Assembly: GCA_028821235.1 (NCBI GenBank)
Contig: JAPPGV010000143.1
Location: 1-53,930 of the forward strand
Direction: 5' to 3'
Length of the DNA: 53,930 bases
Source: a bacterium
Lineage (GTDB): Bacteria; Actinomycetota; Acidimicrobiia; Spongiisociales; Spongiisociaceae
Every line of letters begins with the position of its first letter. Position 1 is the first letter of the stretch. The notes below the pieces were generated by a model. It was not told the DNA's origin. It made no database searches and worked only from the letters and a program-made list of their open reading frames with translations. Of the stretch, positions 35,701-42,548 are shown piece by piece. A program made the translations under genes and the position numbers.

Positions 35701-36017
35701 CCCAGGTCTCCGCCGGTCTCACCCATTCGTGCGGGCTGCGCACCGACCGGTCGGTGGAATGCTGGGGCAACAACCAGCTCGGGCAGGCCACAGCGCCGTC
35801 AGGTTCGTTCACCCAGGTCTCCGCCGGTGGACATCATTCGTGCGGGCTGCGTGTGGACGGGTCGGTGGAATGCTGGGGCCGCAACGACGACGGCGAGACC
35901 GATGTGCCCGCCGGTACATTCGGTACCCCGGATGCAGATCGCCCCACGGTCACCTTGACGAAAGGCGATCTCCGGTCGCGCTCTGCAACATGGCTTCCCA
36001 TTCACGCGCCGCCCTGA
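32751..36017 (+). CDS. exported SLH - subtilisin-like protease (S8) - RCC1 repeat protein
   Basis: The 1088-residue product starts at GTG inside GTGA. A signal peptide (VRAVLAVVLVLPMVSVVPSPLSA) is followed by three SLH units (about residues 42-220; GRFCPGEAISRRTFAVWLVR, RFCPDQTVTRGQMASFLVRA, RFCPGGRTTRAQMASFLARA), for attachment to the cell envelope. The S8 domain has its triad in VAVIDDGVDG (Asp360), GDHGTHVAG (His389) and SGTSMSAP (Ser605), with the oxyanion Asn in ASGGNCGD. After a linker with Cys and Trp pairs come seven 37-residue RCC1-type repeats (HSCGLRTDGTVECWGNNAEG), probably a β-propeller. It is likely a surface protease; targets unknown. The 3' end overlaps a convergent gene by 68 bases. 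Confidence 0.9.
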   Translation: MTGRRVRLGGSASVRAVLAVVLVLPMVSVVPSPLSAQTDAGYVDIGTGDAHYDNVVFLAARGVLEGTDCGEGRFCPGEAISRRTFAVWLVRVLDNGAEPTRPAVSPFADVEVTDTEAGFIARLAELGVTTGCAVDPLRFCPDQTVTRGQMASFLVRAFDMPRAAPAGFVDVPAGNVHAGSIDRLAAAGVTAGCATDPARFCPGGRTTRAQMASFLARAIRWVDSQSAGFDPFVTPSLSGLDLERLAEAVATLDPKAACPEVDLPASYDDVVEVARIDRGCAFVEYVPLDGRTVEEVRAGFVSDPTVFAVSRPVTRLVPDTSHIFEFDDPSLEQWHLPELAADELWSGWPSGSHVSVAVIDDGVDGKHRDLSNNVSRSGDPCHSNPYGDHGTHVAGIVAAEQGNSHDVAGVAPDAEILPVKTFFGGTKDVHCANIVPTFTQAVNLARLGRADVINLSFSADPEADYPGIDAPIVITKVAQAIGTDTLQWAIRVATMQNVVVVASGGNCGDNTQWTDANGNHAFGWEHQGCAAHNQDRVPASYPEVIAVAATDSDRNRAAFSTSNSDVDIAAPGHRILSTVRAYTAGPDDPCPSTTTCQVQVESGTSMSAPVVSAVVAHMKARYPQATVNQIMSALYTTADDKGQGRTDDLGHGIVDPAAAIRELHRLITGESLPETIPAVGGDQAAVILAAGDSAQGQPGCSSPHCRNLDITLQNALEGDYTVACWSSRDPQQPWHTATWHWPTSTNWSDGGCWYGYPDEQVWVVVSNAHGTARSNTLTWPGTTTATVQPTTPRAGVTAGVISAGWVHSCGVRTDGTVECWGNNAEGQATAPAGSFTQVSAAAQHSCGVRTDGTVECWTRNVLGRATAPAGSFTQVSAAVQHSCGLRTDQSVECWGNNRSGQTTAPSGSFTQVSANGFHSCGLRTDGTVECWGNNAEGQTAAPSGSFTQVSAGGHHSCALRTDETVECWGNNQLGQATAPSGSFTQVSAGLTHSCGLRTDRSVECWGNNQLGQATAPSGSFTQVSAGGHHSCGLRVDGSVECWGRNDDGETDVPAGTFGTPDADRPTVTLTKGDLRSRSATWLPIHAPP
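35169..35930 (+). repeat. seven tandem 111-base coding repeats (RCC1-like)
   Basis: Units begin at 35169 and recur every 111 bases (37 codons), starting with HSC(G/A)(L/V)R and containing VECWGNN. DNA identity between neighbours is high, so the array may expand or contract by recombination. Confidence 0.9.
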
Positions 36018-36330
36018 ACACAAGAATGACCATCTCATCCCGAGTGATCTGACTCCCGTGGGGATCCAACCAGATTACCGGCTGTGGTTGTTCGAGGCAG
36101 AGCAGAATCATGTCGTGATTCGAGGTGACCACTACCTGGTTGGTAGATCGGGCATACTCGATGATCGTCTGGTCGGAGGAGCCTCGAGGAGGAGCGCCGT
36201 CTCCTTCGTGCCCCGCATAGCTCACGCTGTATCCGAGTTCCCGCAGCGCACCGGCCACTCTCCGAGGAAGGTTCTCATCGAATAGGAGGCGAAGGTCGGG
36301 GAGGTCTACGCCGCTGTCTTCGACGCTCAG
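35950..36330 (-). CDS. DUF5615 PIN-like probable toxin
   Basis: The protein core is LRLLFDENLPRRVAGALRELGYSVSYAGHEGDGAPPRGSSDQTIIEYARSTNQVVVTSNHDM. The first acidic motif FDENLP and the later 'TSNHD' site are the DUF5615 hallmarks, so this copy looks catalytically complete. The frame contains no ATG, GTG or TTG between the DUF433 stop and the domain; the only start near the junction is CTG 36330, which overlaps the DUF433 TGA (CTGA). About 126 residues from there. Its 3' end runs 68 bases into the convergent protease gene. Likely RNase toxin of a VapBC-like pair. Confidence 0.72.
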   Translation of the reverse strand: MSVEDSGVDLPDLRLLFDENLPRRVAGALRELGYSVSYAGHEGDGAPPRGSSDQTIIEYARSTNQVVVTSNHDMILLCLEQPQPVIWLDPHGSQITRDEMVILVFRAAREWEAMLQSATGDRLSSR

Positions 36331-36608
36331 GCAGCGAGCTCGTACTGGAGGGCAGCGCGTACCTGGTTGATGTTCAGGCTCAGGTCGTCTGCGATGTCCT
36401 CGATGTGGTCGCCCACCGCTTCGAGGTCGGCTACCAGTCTTGTGGGAACCCGGGTTCCATCGATACACGGCGCGCCCGCCTGGACTCTGGGGTTGAGCCA
36501 CACCCCCTTCGCCGGCCGCCAGATGGAAGCGTGGAGGTCGGAACCGAACTCGATCGGATTCAGTAGCTCCTCAGCAGTGGTCAGACAATGTGTGAAAACG
36601 GGAATCAA
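36327..36608 (-). CDS. DUF433 probable antitoxin
   Basis: The protein has up to 93 residues. The C-terminal 60 form DUF433: GVWLNPRVQAGAPCIDGTRVPTRLVADLEAVGDHIEDIADDLSLNINQVRAALQYELA. 'GAPCIDGTRVPT' is the family core. The first 25 residues are poorly conserved, so the start could be later. It is directly coupled to the DUF5615 gene. Unlike the pair at 16593-17779, no MerR-like helix-turn-helix precedes the domain. Confidence 0.8.
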   Translation of the reverse strand: MIPVFTHCLTTAEELLNPIEFGSDLHASIWRPAKGVWLNPRVQAGAPCIDGTRVPTRLVADLEAVGDHIEDIADDLSLNINQVRAALQYELAA

Positions 36609-36630
36609 TAACGTGTGTGACCGGGAATTA
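36590..36630. repeat. two 25-base direct repeats upstream of the second DUF4143 gene
   Basis: GTGTGAAAACGGGAAT at 36590 and GTGTGACCGGGAATTA at 36615 are 25 bases apart and end about 25 bases before the ATG 36655. They lie between the divergent DUF433 and DUF4143 genes, so they could regulate either. Confidence 0.6.
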
Positions 36631-36654
36631 GCTCCGATTTGCTAGACTTCCCTC

Positions 36655-37885
36655 ATGGAGGGCTACGTCTCCCGCCTCGTCGACACGCTCCTAGAGGAGT
36701 ACCTCGGAGAGCTTCCGGCCGTCATGGTCGTGGGGCCGCGCGCCTGCGGCAAGACCACGACCGCCCTCCGTCTCGTCAGCAGTGTCGTCCGCCTGGACTC
36801 CGACGAGGCCGCCGCATTCCGCGCCAGCCCCGATGCTGCACTGCGCGGCCGTGCCGAGCCCGTGCTGCTTGATGAGTGGCAGATGGTGCCGGAGGTGCTC
36901 GGCGCCGTCAAGCGGACCATCGACGCGGACCGGCGACCCGGACGCTTCCTCATCACCGGATCAGCCCGAACCGACCCGGGCGACCGGTTCTGGCCTCTCA
37001 CCGGCCGGGTCGTCATGCTGCGCATGCACCCGATGACCGTGGCCGAGCAACAGCATCGGCCCGTGCGTCCGCTCATAGACCGCATTGCGGAGGGCGATTG
37101 GCCGGAAGGCGCCCCGGGAGCTCCGGTCGATCTTCGATCGTATCTGCAGTTCGCTCTCCGCGGCGGGTTCCCCGAGCCTGCGCTCGAGCTGAGCGACCGC
37201 GGCGCCCGAGCATGGCTCGAGAGCTATGCCGACCAGATCGCCCTGCGCGATGCCCGCACTCTCGGCGCCCGAACCCGATGCCTACCGGCTGCAGCGCTAC
37301 CTGGAGGCTTACGCGATCAACTCCGGACGGGTGGTCCAGCACAAGACGGTCTACGACGCGGCCGGTATCAGCCGCAAGACAGCCCTGTCGTACGATGCGC
37401 TGTTGCGGGACCTGACGGTCGTGAATGAACTACCGGCTTGGGCGACCAACCGGCTCAAGCGCCTCACCCGGGCGCCCAAGCGCTACATGGTCGACTCCGG
37501 CCTGCTCGGGGGAATCCTGCGCGTCGGCATCGACGATGTCTTGGCCAGCGGCGACCTGCTCGGCACCATGATCGAGACGTTCGTGGTGGCCCAGTTGCAG
37601 GCCCAAGCGGCCGTGTCGAGCACCCGCTACCGGCTCTCGCACCTGCGCGAGTACGACGGCCGCCGGGAGGTGGACGTGATCGCAGAACTGGCCGGCGGGC
37701 GGATCGTCGGCGTGGAGATCAAAGCCGCGGCCGGCGTCGGGAGCTCCCACGCCCGCCACCTGTCGTGGCTGGCCCAGACGATGCAGGACCGCTTCGCGGG
37801 CGGTGTTGTGCTCCACACGGGCCGGGACACCTTCGAACTGGGTGACGGCATACTGGCGGCGCCCATCTCCACCCTGTGGGCATAG
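36655..37885 (+). pseudogene. frameshifted AAA ATPase with DUF4143 domain
   Basis: Two overlapping frames together make one family-length protein. Frame 1 (from ATG 36655) carries Walker A GPRACGKT (27-34), Walker B PVLLDEWQMVPEV and GRFLITGSAR, and keeps homology to about DQIALRDARTLG. From about 37260 the homology continues in the other frame (PDAYRLQRYLEAYAINSGRV, then ETFVVAQLQAQA, YDGRREVDVIAEL and GVEIKAA), ending at 37885. One base gained or lost in the GC-rich stretch 37255-37275 explains it. It is either a real inactivating mutation or a sequencing error. It is a paralogue of the gene at 27800. Confidence 0.8.
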
Positions 37886-37957
37886 TCGGCGCCGCTTCCG
37901 GCTAGGTACCACCATGCCCGCGAACGGGTCGAGTTCCGGCAGGCCCCGGCTTCGTAT

Positions 37958-38593
37958 TCAACTCCTTCGTTCAGCTCCAGCCCGTACTGCCTGGTAGACG
38001 GCTTGAGCGATCCTGCTGCCCCACGGTGACCGCGGACCGGCGAACCGCTCCGCAGCGGCCTTGGCCGGCCACACGATCGTGACCGCGTCGGTGGCGGTCC
38101 CGGTCCCAGGTATCCCTCGGTTTGCCAACGCCTGGGCCTTGGCTTCTGTGGCTGTGATCACCGCGTTCACTGCCGCCCCCGGGTCCAGTGCGACAGGCAG
38201 CTGCACCACGAGGTTGATCGTGCCTCCCGCCGCGGGCGTCTCAGTCGCAGGCGTTCCGGCGGCCCAGGTGGGATGGCTGATCCCCACGGTGGCGTCCACC
38301 ACCACCCCTACCGCGGTGCTGCGTTGCCGGCGGCTCAGGTCCACCGCCGTGAACATCGCCACCCCGGTTCCCCGCAGATCCAACTCGGCCGCCACTTCAT
38401 CGGCATGGTCGGAGAGGTCGGTGCGGTCGTAGTCCGATCTGACGCCAATGTTGAGCACCCACTCCGCCACACCCGGTCCACCGCCCACGGGCGCCGACGA
38501 CAGTACCGACACCGGAGTTCCCCACCGCCACACCAGCACCCCTCGATGCTCGCCGGTTGCAGGGACCAGGTGGGGGTCGACCAGACGGCTCAC
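37958..38593 (-). CDS. cbiZ: adenosylcobinamide amidohydrolase (CbiZ family)
   Basis: CbiZ removes the aminopropanol side chain from adenosylcobinamide in cobamide salvage or remodelling. The 211-residue product has HPTWAAGTPATETPAAGGTINLVVQL, then EAKAQALANRGIPGTGTATDAVTIVWPA, and ends FAGPRSPWGSRIAQAVYQAV, all CbiZ hallmarks. The start is taken as the GTG that overlaps the upstream stop (GTGA); an ATG at 38632 is the alternative. No other cobalamin gene is in the window. The partner upstream is a PD-(D/E)XK-like protein, an unusual neighbour. Confidence 0.85.
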   Translation of the reverse strand: MSRLVDPHLVPATGEHRGVLVWRWGTPVSVLSSAPVGGGPGVAEWVLNIGVRSDYDRTDLSDHADEVAAELDLRGTGVAMFTAVDLSRRQRSTAVGVVVDATVGISHPTWAAGTPATETPAAGGTINLVVQLPVALDPGAAVNAVITATEAKAQALANRGIPGTGTATDAVTIVWPAKAAAERFAGPRSPWGSRIAQAVYQAVRAGAERRS

Positions 38594-39126
38594 CTGCCAC
38601 AACGATCTATAACGTCTCGCAGTTCGCACCATCGCTGGGGCGTCGTGAGGCTGTCGAGCGTTGACACCCGCACGGTCTTCTGGGCGCCGAGTTGGTCGTC
38701 GAGCCTCGCTGTCGGGATCACCCAGAAGGTCCAGCGAGCCGGATCGGCAACGTTCTCGTTCGTCGCCGGCACTGCTCGATGAAGACAGAACACGTACACG
38801 TCGGCAACCCGCCTGGGCGGATCGCAACTCTCCCATGTGTCGGTAGCCGCGTCCCAGGCCATCTTGCGGGGAGGGATCCGGAAGTTCGGCGTCGACCGGT
38901 TCTCACGATTCCAGCTCTGGCTGAGACCGGAGGCCTTGACCTCGATCTTGAGATCTCTGTACCGCAGATCGACCGAGTCCCACTCGGCGCGAGTGTCGCC
39001 GTCGCCGATAATGCCGAGCGCTTCGCCGACCAGCCACTCTGCAAACCACCCCCTGGTGGCATTGTCGACGAGGTTCCCCACAGCCCAGTTCCGGAAGCCA
39101 TCGATGTCTTGAGAGCGATCGACCAT
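38590..39126 (-). CDS. hypothetical protein with PD-(D/E)XK nuclease-like motif
   Basis: In this 178-residue cytosolic protein, residues about 22-65 read NATRGWFAEWLVGEALG, then EWDSVDLRYRDLKIEVKASG. Asp in DSVDLR followed by E-V-K is the PD-(D/E)XK signature, with the leading helix Glu in FAEWLV. The C-terminal half (VADVYVFCLHRA, RWTFWVIPTARL) resembles restriction-endonuclease-like proteins of unknown role found in actinobacteria. No methyltransferase lies nearby. It is coupled to cbiZ by a GTGA overlap. Confidence 0.65.
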   Translation of the reverse strand: MVDRSQDIDGFRNWAVGNLVDNATRGWFAEWLVGEALGIIGDGDTRAEWDSVDLRYRDLKIEVKASGLSQSWNRENRSTPNFRIPPRKMAWDAATDTWESCDPPRRVADVYVFCLHRAVPATNENVADPARWTFWVIPTARLDDQLGAQKTVRVSTLDSLTTPQRWCELRDVIDRCGR

Positions 39127-39162
39127 CGCAACGATCCTATCGACGGGTCTTCCCGGACAGAC

Positions 39163-40311
39163 CTACAGATCGGCGTCCTGTATTGTCTTGCCCTGGCCGA
39201 TCAGGCGCATGTTCACCGCGAAGTACCTGACGCGGTCCGGGTCCTGTCCCCGGGCGAGCGCCAGGTGGAGCGCGTAGAGCTGCAAGGGCATTAGGTGGGT
39301 CAGCGCGGCTACCTCCTCGACGGGTTCGGCTAGCGGCGCGACCGGGAGTACCCGATGGCCACCAAGGTCCGAGGGCTCGAGTTCCGAGACGATGACCGGG
39401 TCGCCATCCAGGTCGGAGACACCGTCGGCGATCTCCACCGCCTTCCGGTGCGATAGCCCTCGCGATGTCACCACCAGGACCGGGTCCCCCGGTTCGAGGA
39501 TGAACATCTGCTCGTGTGCGTACTCATCGAGGGCCTCGCATATCGCCGGTACGTAGCCCGTCTCGTAGAGCTTCGCCGCCCCGGTGAGAGCGGTGGCGTG
39601 ATGCGGACCGGCGCCGAGCAGTACCCAGCGGTCCCTGGACCTGTGCCGTGCTGCTGTCTCCTGAGCCTTCGGTCCCGCCATCTCTATCGTGTCGCGCATC
39701 GCGGCAGGCGCGCTCGCCAGCGCCCGGTCGATCGAGGTGGTTTCCCTGGACCGGATCGCGGCGACCCGGGCGGCGAGGCCCAGGGTCGATGCGATCATGG
39801 CGGTGTGGCTCGTGGTGTGCGACGCCGCGACCGGTGCTTCGGGCAGGGTGGTCACCAGGACGTGGTCGGCCAGCCGCGCCAGCCGCGACCCTTCGTGGCC
39901 GGTGACGGCGAGTACCGGGACACCGCGGATCGCGGCGGCTTCGGCACAGGCCACGGTCGACTGGGACTCCCCGGAGTTGGAGTAGGCCAGGAGGATCCCT
40001 CCGCTGATCTCCTCCAGCAGGTAGGAGTGGGCGTCGAACGACTGGTGTACGGCCGACGGCATCCCTGCCCACCGGGACATCGCGTAGCGGCCCACTTTCC
40101 CGGTGAACCGCGAGTCGCCGCACCCCGCGAAGTGGAGATGCTTCGGGCCCTGCTCGGCGATCCACGCTGCCGCCCTCCCGAGCCCATCCTCGTTATCGAG
40201 ATTCAGGGCCGCTACCTCCGGTTGGCGGTGGATCTCCCGCCACATGTGCAGTTCCGTGTGTTCGGTCTTCGTCGTCCGGTCTGAGGTAGCCACTTTCATC
40301 CTCTCATTCAT
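39163..40311 (-). CDS. double SIS-domain protein (GlmS/AgaS/FrlB-like)
   Basis: This 382-residue protein has two sugar-isomerase (SIS) domains and no glutaminase domain. Domain 1: HLHFAGCGDSRFTGKVGRY, ILLAYSNSGESQSTVACAEA. Domain 2: RWVLLGAGPHHATALTGAAKLYE, then LDEYAHEQMFILEPGDPVLVV. Such proteins isomerise or deaminate amino-sugar or fructosamine phosphates. The N-terminal HMWREIHRQPEVAAL motif is the GlmS-type lead-in helix. Its start overlaps the ridA stop by 8 bases. It is the last gene of the nucleoside hydrolase/sugar transporter operon and could act on the released sugar (inference). Confidence 0.85.
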   Translation of the reverse strand: MNERMKVATSDRTTKTEHTELHMWREIHRQPEVAALNLDNEDGLGRAAAWIAEQGPKHLHFAGCGDSRFTGKVGRYAMSRWAGMPSAVHQSFDAHSYLLEEISGGILLAYSNSGESQSTVACAEAAAIRGVPVLAVTGHEGSRLARLADHVLVTTLPEAPVAASHTTSHTAMIASTLGLAARVAAIRSRETTSIDRALASAPAAMRDTIEMAGPKAQETAARHRSRDRWVLLGAGPHHATALTGAAKLYETGYVPAICEALDEYAHEQMFILEPGDPVLVVTSRGLSHRKAVEIADGVSDLDGDPVIVSELEPSDLGGHRVLPVAPLAEPVEEVAALTHLMPLQLYALHLALARGQDPDRVRYFAVNMRLIGQGKTIQDADL

Positions 40312-40714
40312 CCTCGGATGGCCGGCCGGGTTCCGGCACGAACGCGACGGCCTCGATGATCACGTCGACCCCTTCCGGGAGGTCCGCCACTGTGATGAAC
40401 GTCCGGGCCGGGTAGGGCTCGTCGAACGCCTCGGCGTAGGCCCGGCTGACCGCCTGGAAGTCGGTGTAGCGGCGGGCGAACACGCAGCAGCGTATGACCG
40501 AGTCCATGTCGGAGCCTCCGGCCACGACGATCCGTTCGATGTTCTCCAAGCAGGTCCTCACCTGTGCCTCCACCGAGCCGTCCACGATCCTCCCGGCTTT
40601 CGGGTCGAACGGGAGCTGGCCGGAGGTGTACAGGATGCCGCCCCCGGCGGCGCCCTGCGAGTACGGGCCCTCGAACCCGGGATAGAGCGGGAGGTCAACG
40701 GCTGTCCGGCTCAT
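40304..40714 (-). CDS. ridA: RidA family imine/enamine deaminase
   Basis: A 136-residue member of the YjgF/YER057c/UK114 family. It has the conserved PYSQGAAGGGILYTSGQLPFD, QVRTCLENIERIVVAGGSDMDSV and PARTFITVADLPEGVDVIIEAVAFV, with the active-site Arg in PARTF and a Glu near the end. RidA hydrolyses reactive imines such as 2-aminoacrylate. It starts three bases after the permease stop and is part of the operon, which suggests that the pathway makes an unstable imine or enamine. Confidence 0.92.
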   Translation of the reverse strand: MSRTAVDLPLYPGFEGPYSQGAAGGGILYTSGQLPFDPKAGRIVDGSVEAQVRTCLENIERIVVAGGSDMDSVIRCCVFARRYTDFQAVSRAYAEAFDEPYPARTFITVADLPEGVDVIIEAVAFVPEPGRPSEDE

Positions 40715-40717
40715 CGG

Positions 40718-41617
40718 TCATCCTTTCATCGCGCTTTCGGTGAATCCCTGGACGATGTATCGCTGCAGGAGGAGGAACAGGATCAGGACCGGGACCGTGG
40801 CGATCGTCGCGCCGGCCAGGATCGCCCCCCAGTTGGGCAGCTCGCCGGGAACCACCGTCTGGGCCAGGGCCACCTGGATCAGCTGCAGCTCGGGCCGCTG
40901 GATGATCACGAGGGGCCACAGGAAACCGTTCCAGGACCAGAGGAAGGTGATCACCGACAGGGTCGCCAGGGCCGGCTTGATGTTCGGGAGGAGGACATCG
41001 AAGTAGACCCGGAAGTGGGACGCCCCGTCGACCAGGGCGGCATCGTCGAGCTCGCGGGGGACGTCGTCGAAGGCCTGCCGCAGCAGGAACAGGCCGAAGG
41101 CGCTGGCGATCTCCGGCAGGAAAACGGCCGGCAGCATGTCCCCGAGCCCGAGGCGGCTCGCCATCAGGTACATGGGGATGAGGATCGACTCGAAGGGCAC
41201 CAGGAGCGTTCCCAGGATGATGATGAACAGCACCCTCCGCCCCGGGAACCGCAGGCGGGAGAACGCGTAGGCGCCCGTCGAGCAGAGGACCAGCGTCAGG
41301 ATCACCTGGGATACGGCCACGATGGTGGAGTTGATCAGTGCCCGACCCATGCCGAGGCGGCCGAACACCTCCCGGTAGTTGTCGAGGGTGGCGTCGAACG
41401 GGAGGAACGTGGCGGCGGTGACCGGCGCGGCGTCACGGAAGATGGCGAACTGCGGCTTGAACGACGCCGCCACCACCCACCACACCGGGGCGATGAACAC
41501 CAGCGCCACGGCGATGCCGAGCGCCACCCGGAGGTATCCGGGCACCGGAGCGCTCAGCCGCATCGGCGCCTGCTCCGCCTCCCGCCGCCGGCGCCTGATC
41601 AGCTTCAGCCCGGCCAT
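40718..41617 (-). CDS. carbohydrate ABC transporter permease (MalG type)
   Basis: A 299-residue permease with six membrane segments (VALGIAVALVFIAPVWWVVAASF first), followed by MGRALINSTIVAVSQVILTLVLCSTGAYAFSRL. The EAA loop is DDVPRELDDAALVDGASHFRVYFDVLLPNIKPAL. It ends AATIATVPVLILFLLLQRYIVQGFTESAMKG, the standard MalG-family C-terminus. Adjacent to the MalF-type gene (1 base between). Substrate unknown; neighbours suggest a nucleoside or N-glycoside. Confidence 0.92.
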   Translation of the reverse strand: MAGLKLIRRRRREAEQAPMRLSAPVPGYLRVALGIAVALVFIAPVWWVVAASFKPQFAIFRDAAPVTAATFLPFDATLDNYREVFGRLGMGRALINSTIVAVSQVILTLVLCSTGAYAFSRLRFPGRRVLFIIILGTLLVPFESILIPMYLMASRLGLGDMLPAVFLPEIASAFGLFLLRQAFDDVPRELDDAALVDGASHFRVYFDVLLPNIKPALATLSVITFLWSWNGFLWPLVIIQRPELQLIQVALAQTVVPGELPNWGAILAGATIATVPVLILFLLLQRYIVQGFTESAMKG

Positions 41618-41618
41618 C

Positions 41619-42509
41619 TCAGGCGTCCGTCCTCGACAGCAGCCGCCGCTGGAGGAGCGCCACCACCAGCACCGTGGCGAGGAAGACCACGGCTATCGCC
41701 GATGCGTAGCCCGGGTCCAGGAAGCTGAAAGCCTGCTGGTAGAGGTAGTACACCACGAACAACGTGCTGTCGCTCGGCCCGCCACGCGTCATCACGTAGG
41801 CCGGGGCGAACTGCTGGAAGCTGAAGATCGTGATGATGACCACCACGAACACGGTGGTTCGCGACAGGAGCGGGAGGGTCACGAACCGGAACCGCTGCCA
41901 CGGTCCGGCGCCGTCCACCGCGGCGGCCTCGGCATAGACCGTTGGGATGGCTTGGAGGCCGGCCACGAACAGGATCATCGTGAACCCGATCTGGTACCAG
42001 ATGATCATCAGCATCAGCGACGGGAGCGCCTGCGACGTGCTGGTGATGAAGTCGAGACCCTCGAAACCGAGGCGTTCCAGCACCCCGTTGAAAATGCCGT
42101 TGGCCGGGTCCAGCAGCAGCCGCCAGATCGCCGTCACCACCACGATCGACATCGTGACGGGGGAGAACACGATCGTGCGGATGCGGCGGATTCCCCGCTG
42201 CGAGCCGCGCAGGGCGAGCGCCAACCCCAGCGCCAGCGGGATCTGAAGGACGATCATGCCCACCACAAAGGTGGCGCTGACCTGCATCGACTTCAGGAAC
42301 CTGTGATCGGACGCCAGCCTGACGAAGTTATCCACCCCGATGAAGAGGCGCTCGTCGGGGCGGAGCAGGTTGAAATACTGCAGGCTCGTCAGTGCCACCT
42401 CGGCGATCGGTATGAGGCGGAAGACCACCAGCAACACCAGGAACGGCCCGAGGAAGCCGGCCACGGTGGTGAAGCGGGAGTACCGGGTCTTCGTTCTTAC
42501 CTTGGCCAT
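41619..42509 (-). CDS. carbohydrate ABC transporter permease (MalF type)
   Basis: A 296-residue permease: first helix VAGFLGPFLVLLVVFRLIPIAEVALTSL, VDNFVRLASDHRFLKSMQVS (family 'NYxxLLxDxxFxxAL' region), and EAA loop VYAEAAAVDGAGPWQRFRFVTLPLLSRT. It forms the heterodimeric channel with the MalG-type partner. No ATPase gene of the MsmK/UgpC type is in the window, so the system probably borrows a shared one. The receptor gene that fits it is 6 kb away on the other strand (48619). Confidence 0.92.
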   Translation of the reverse strand: MAKVRTKTRYSRFTTVAGFLGPFLVLLVVFRLIPIAEVALTSLQYFNLLRPDERLFIGVDNFVRLASDHRFLKSMQVSATFVVGMIVLQIPLALGLALALRGSQRGIRRIRTIVFSPVTMSIVVVTAIWRLLLDPANGIFNGVLERLGFEGLDFITSTSQALPSLMLMIIWYQIGFTMILFVAGLQAIPTVYAEAAAVDGAGPWQRFRFVTLPLLSRTTVFVVVIITIFSFQQFAPAYVMTRGGPSDSTLFVVYYLYQQAFSFLDPGYASAIAVVFLATVLVVALLQRRLLSRTDA

Positions 42510-42548
42510 GTCGGCTCCCCTGCGGCGTGGAGGTCTGCTGCGCCTACC

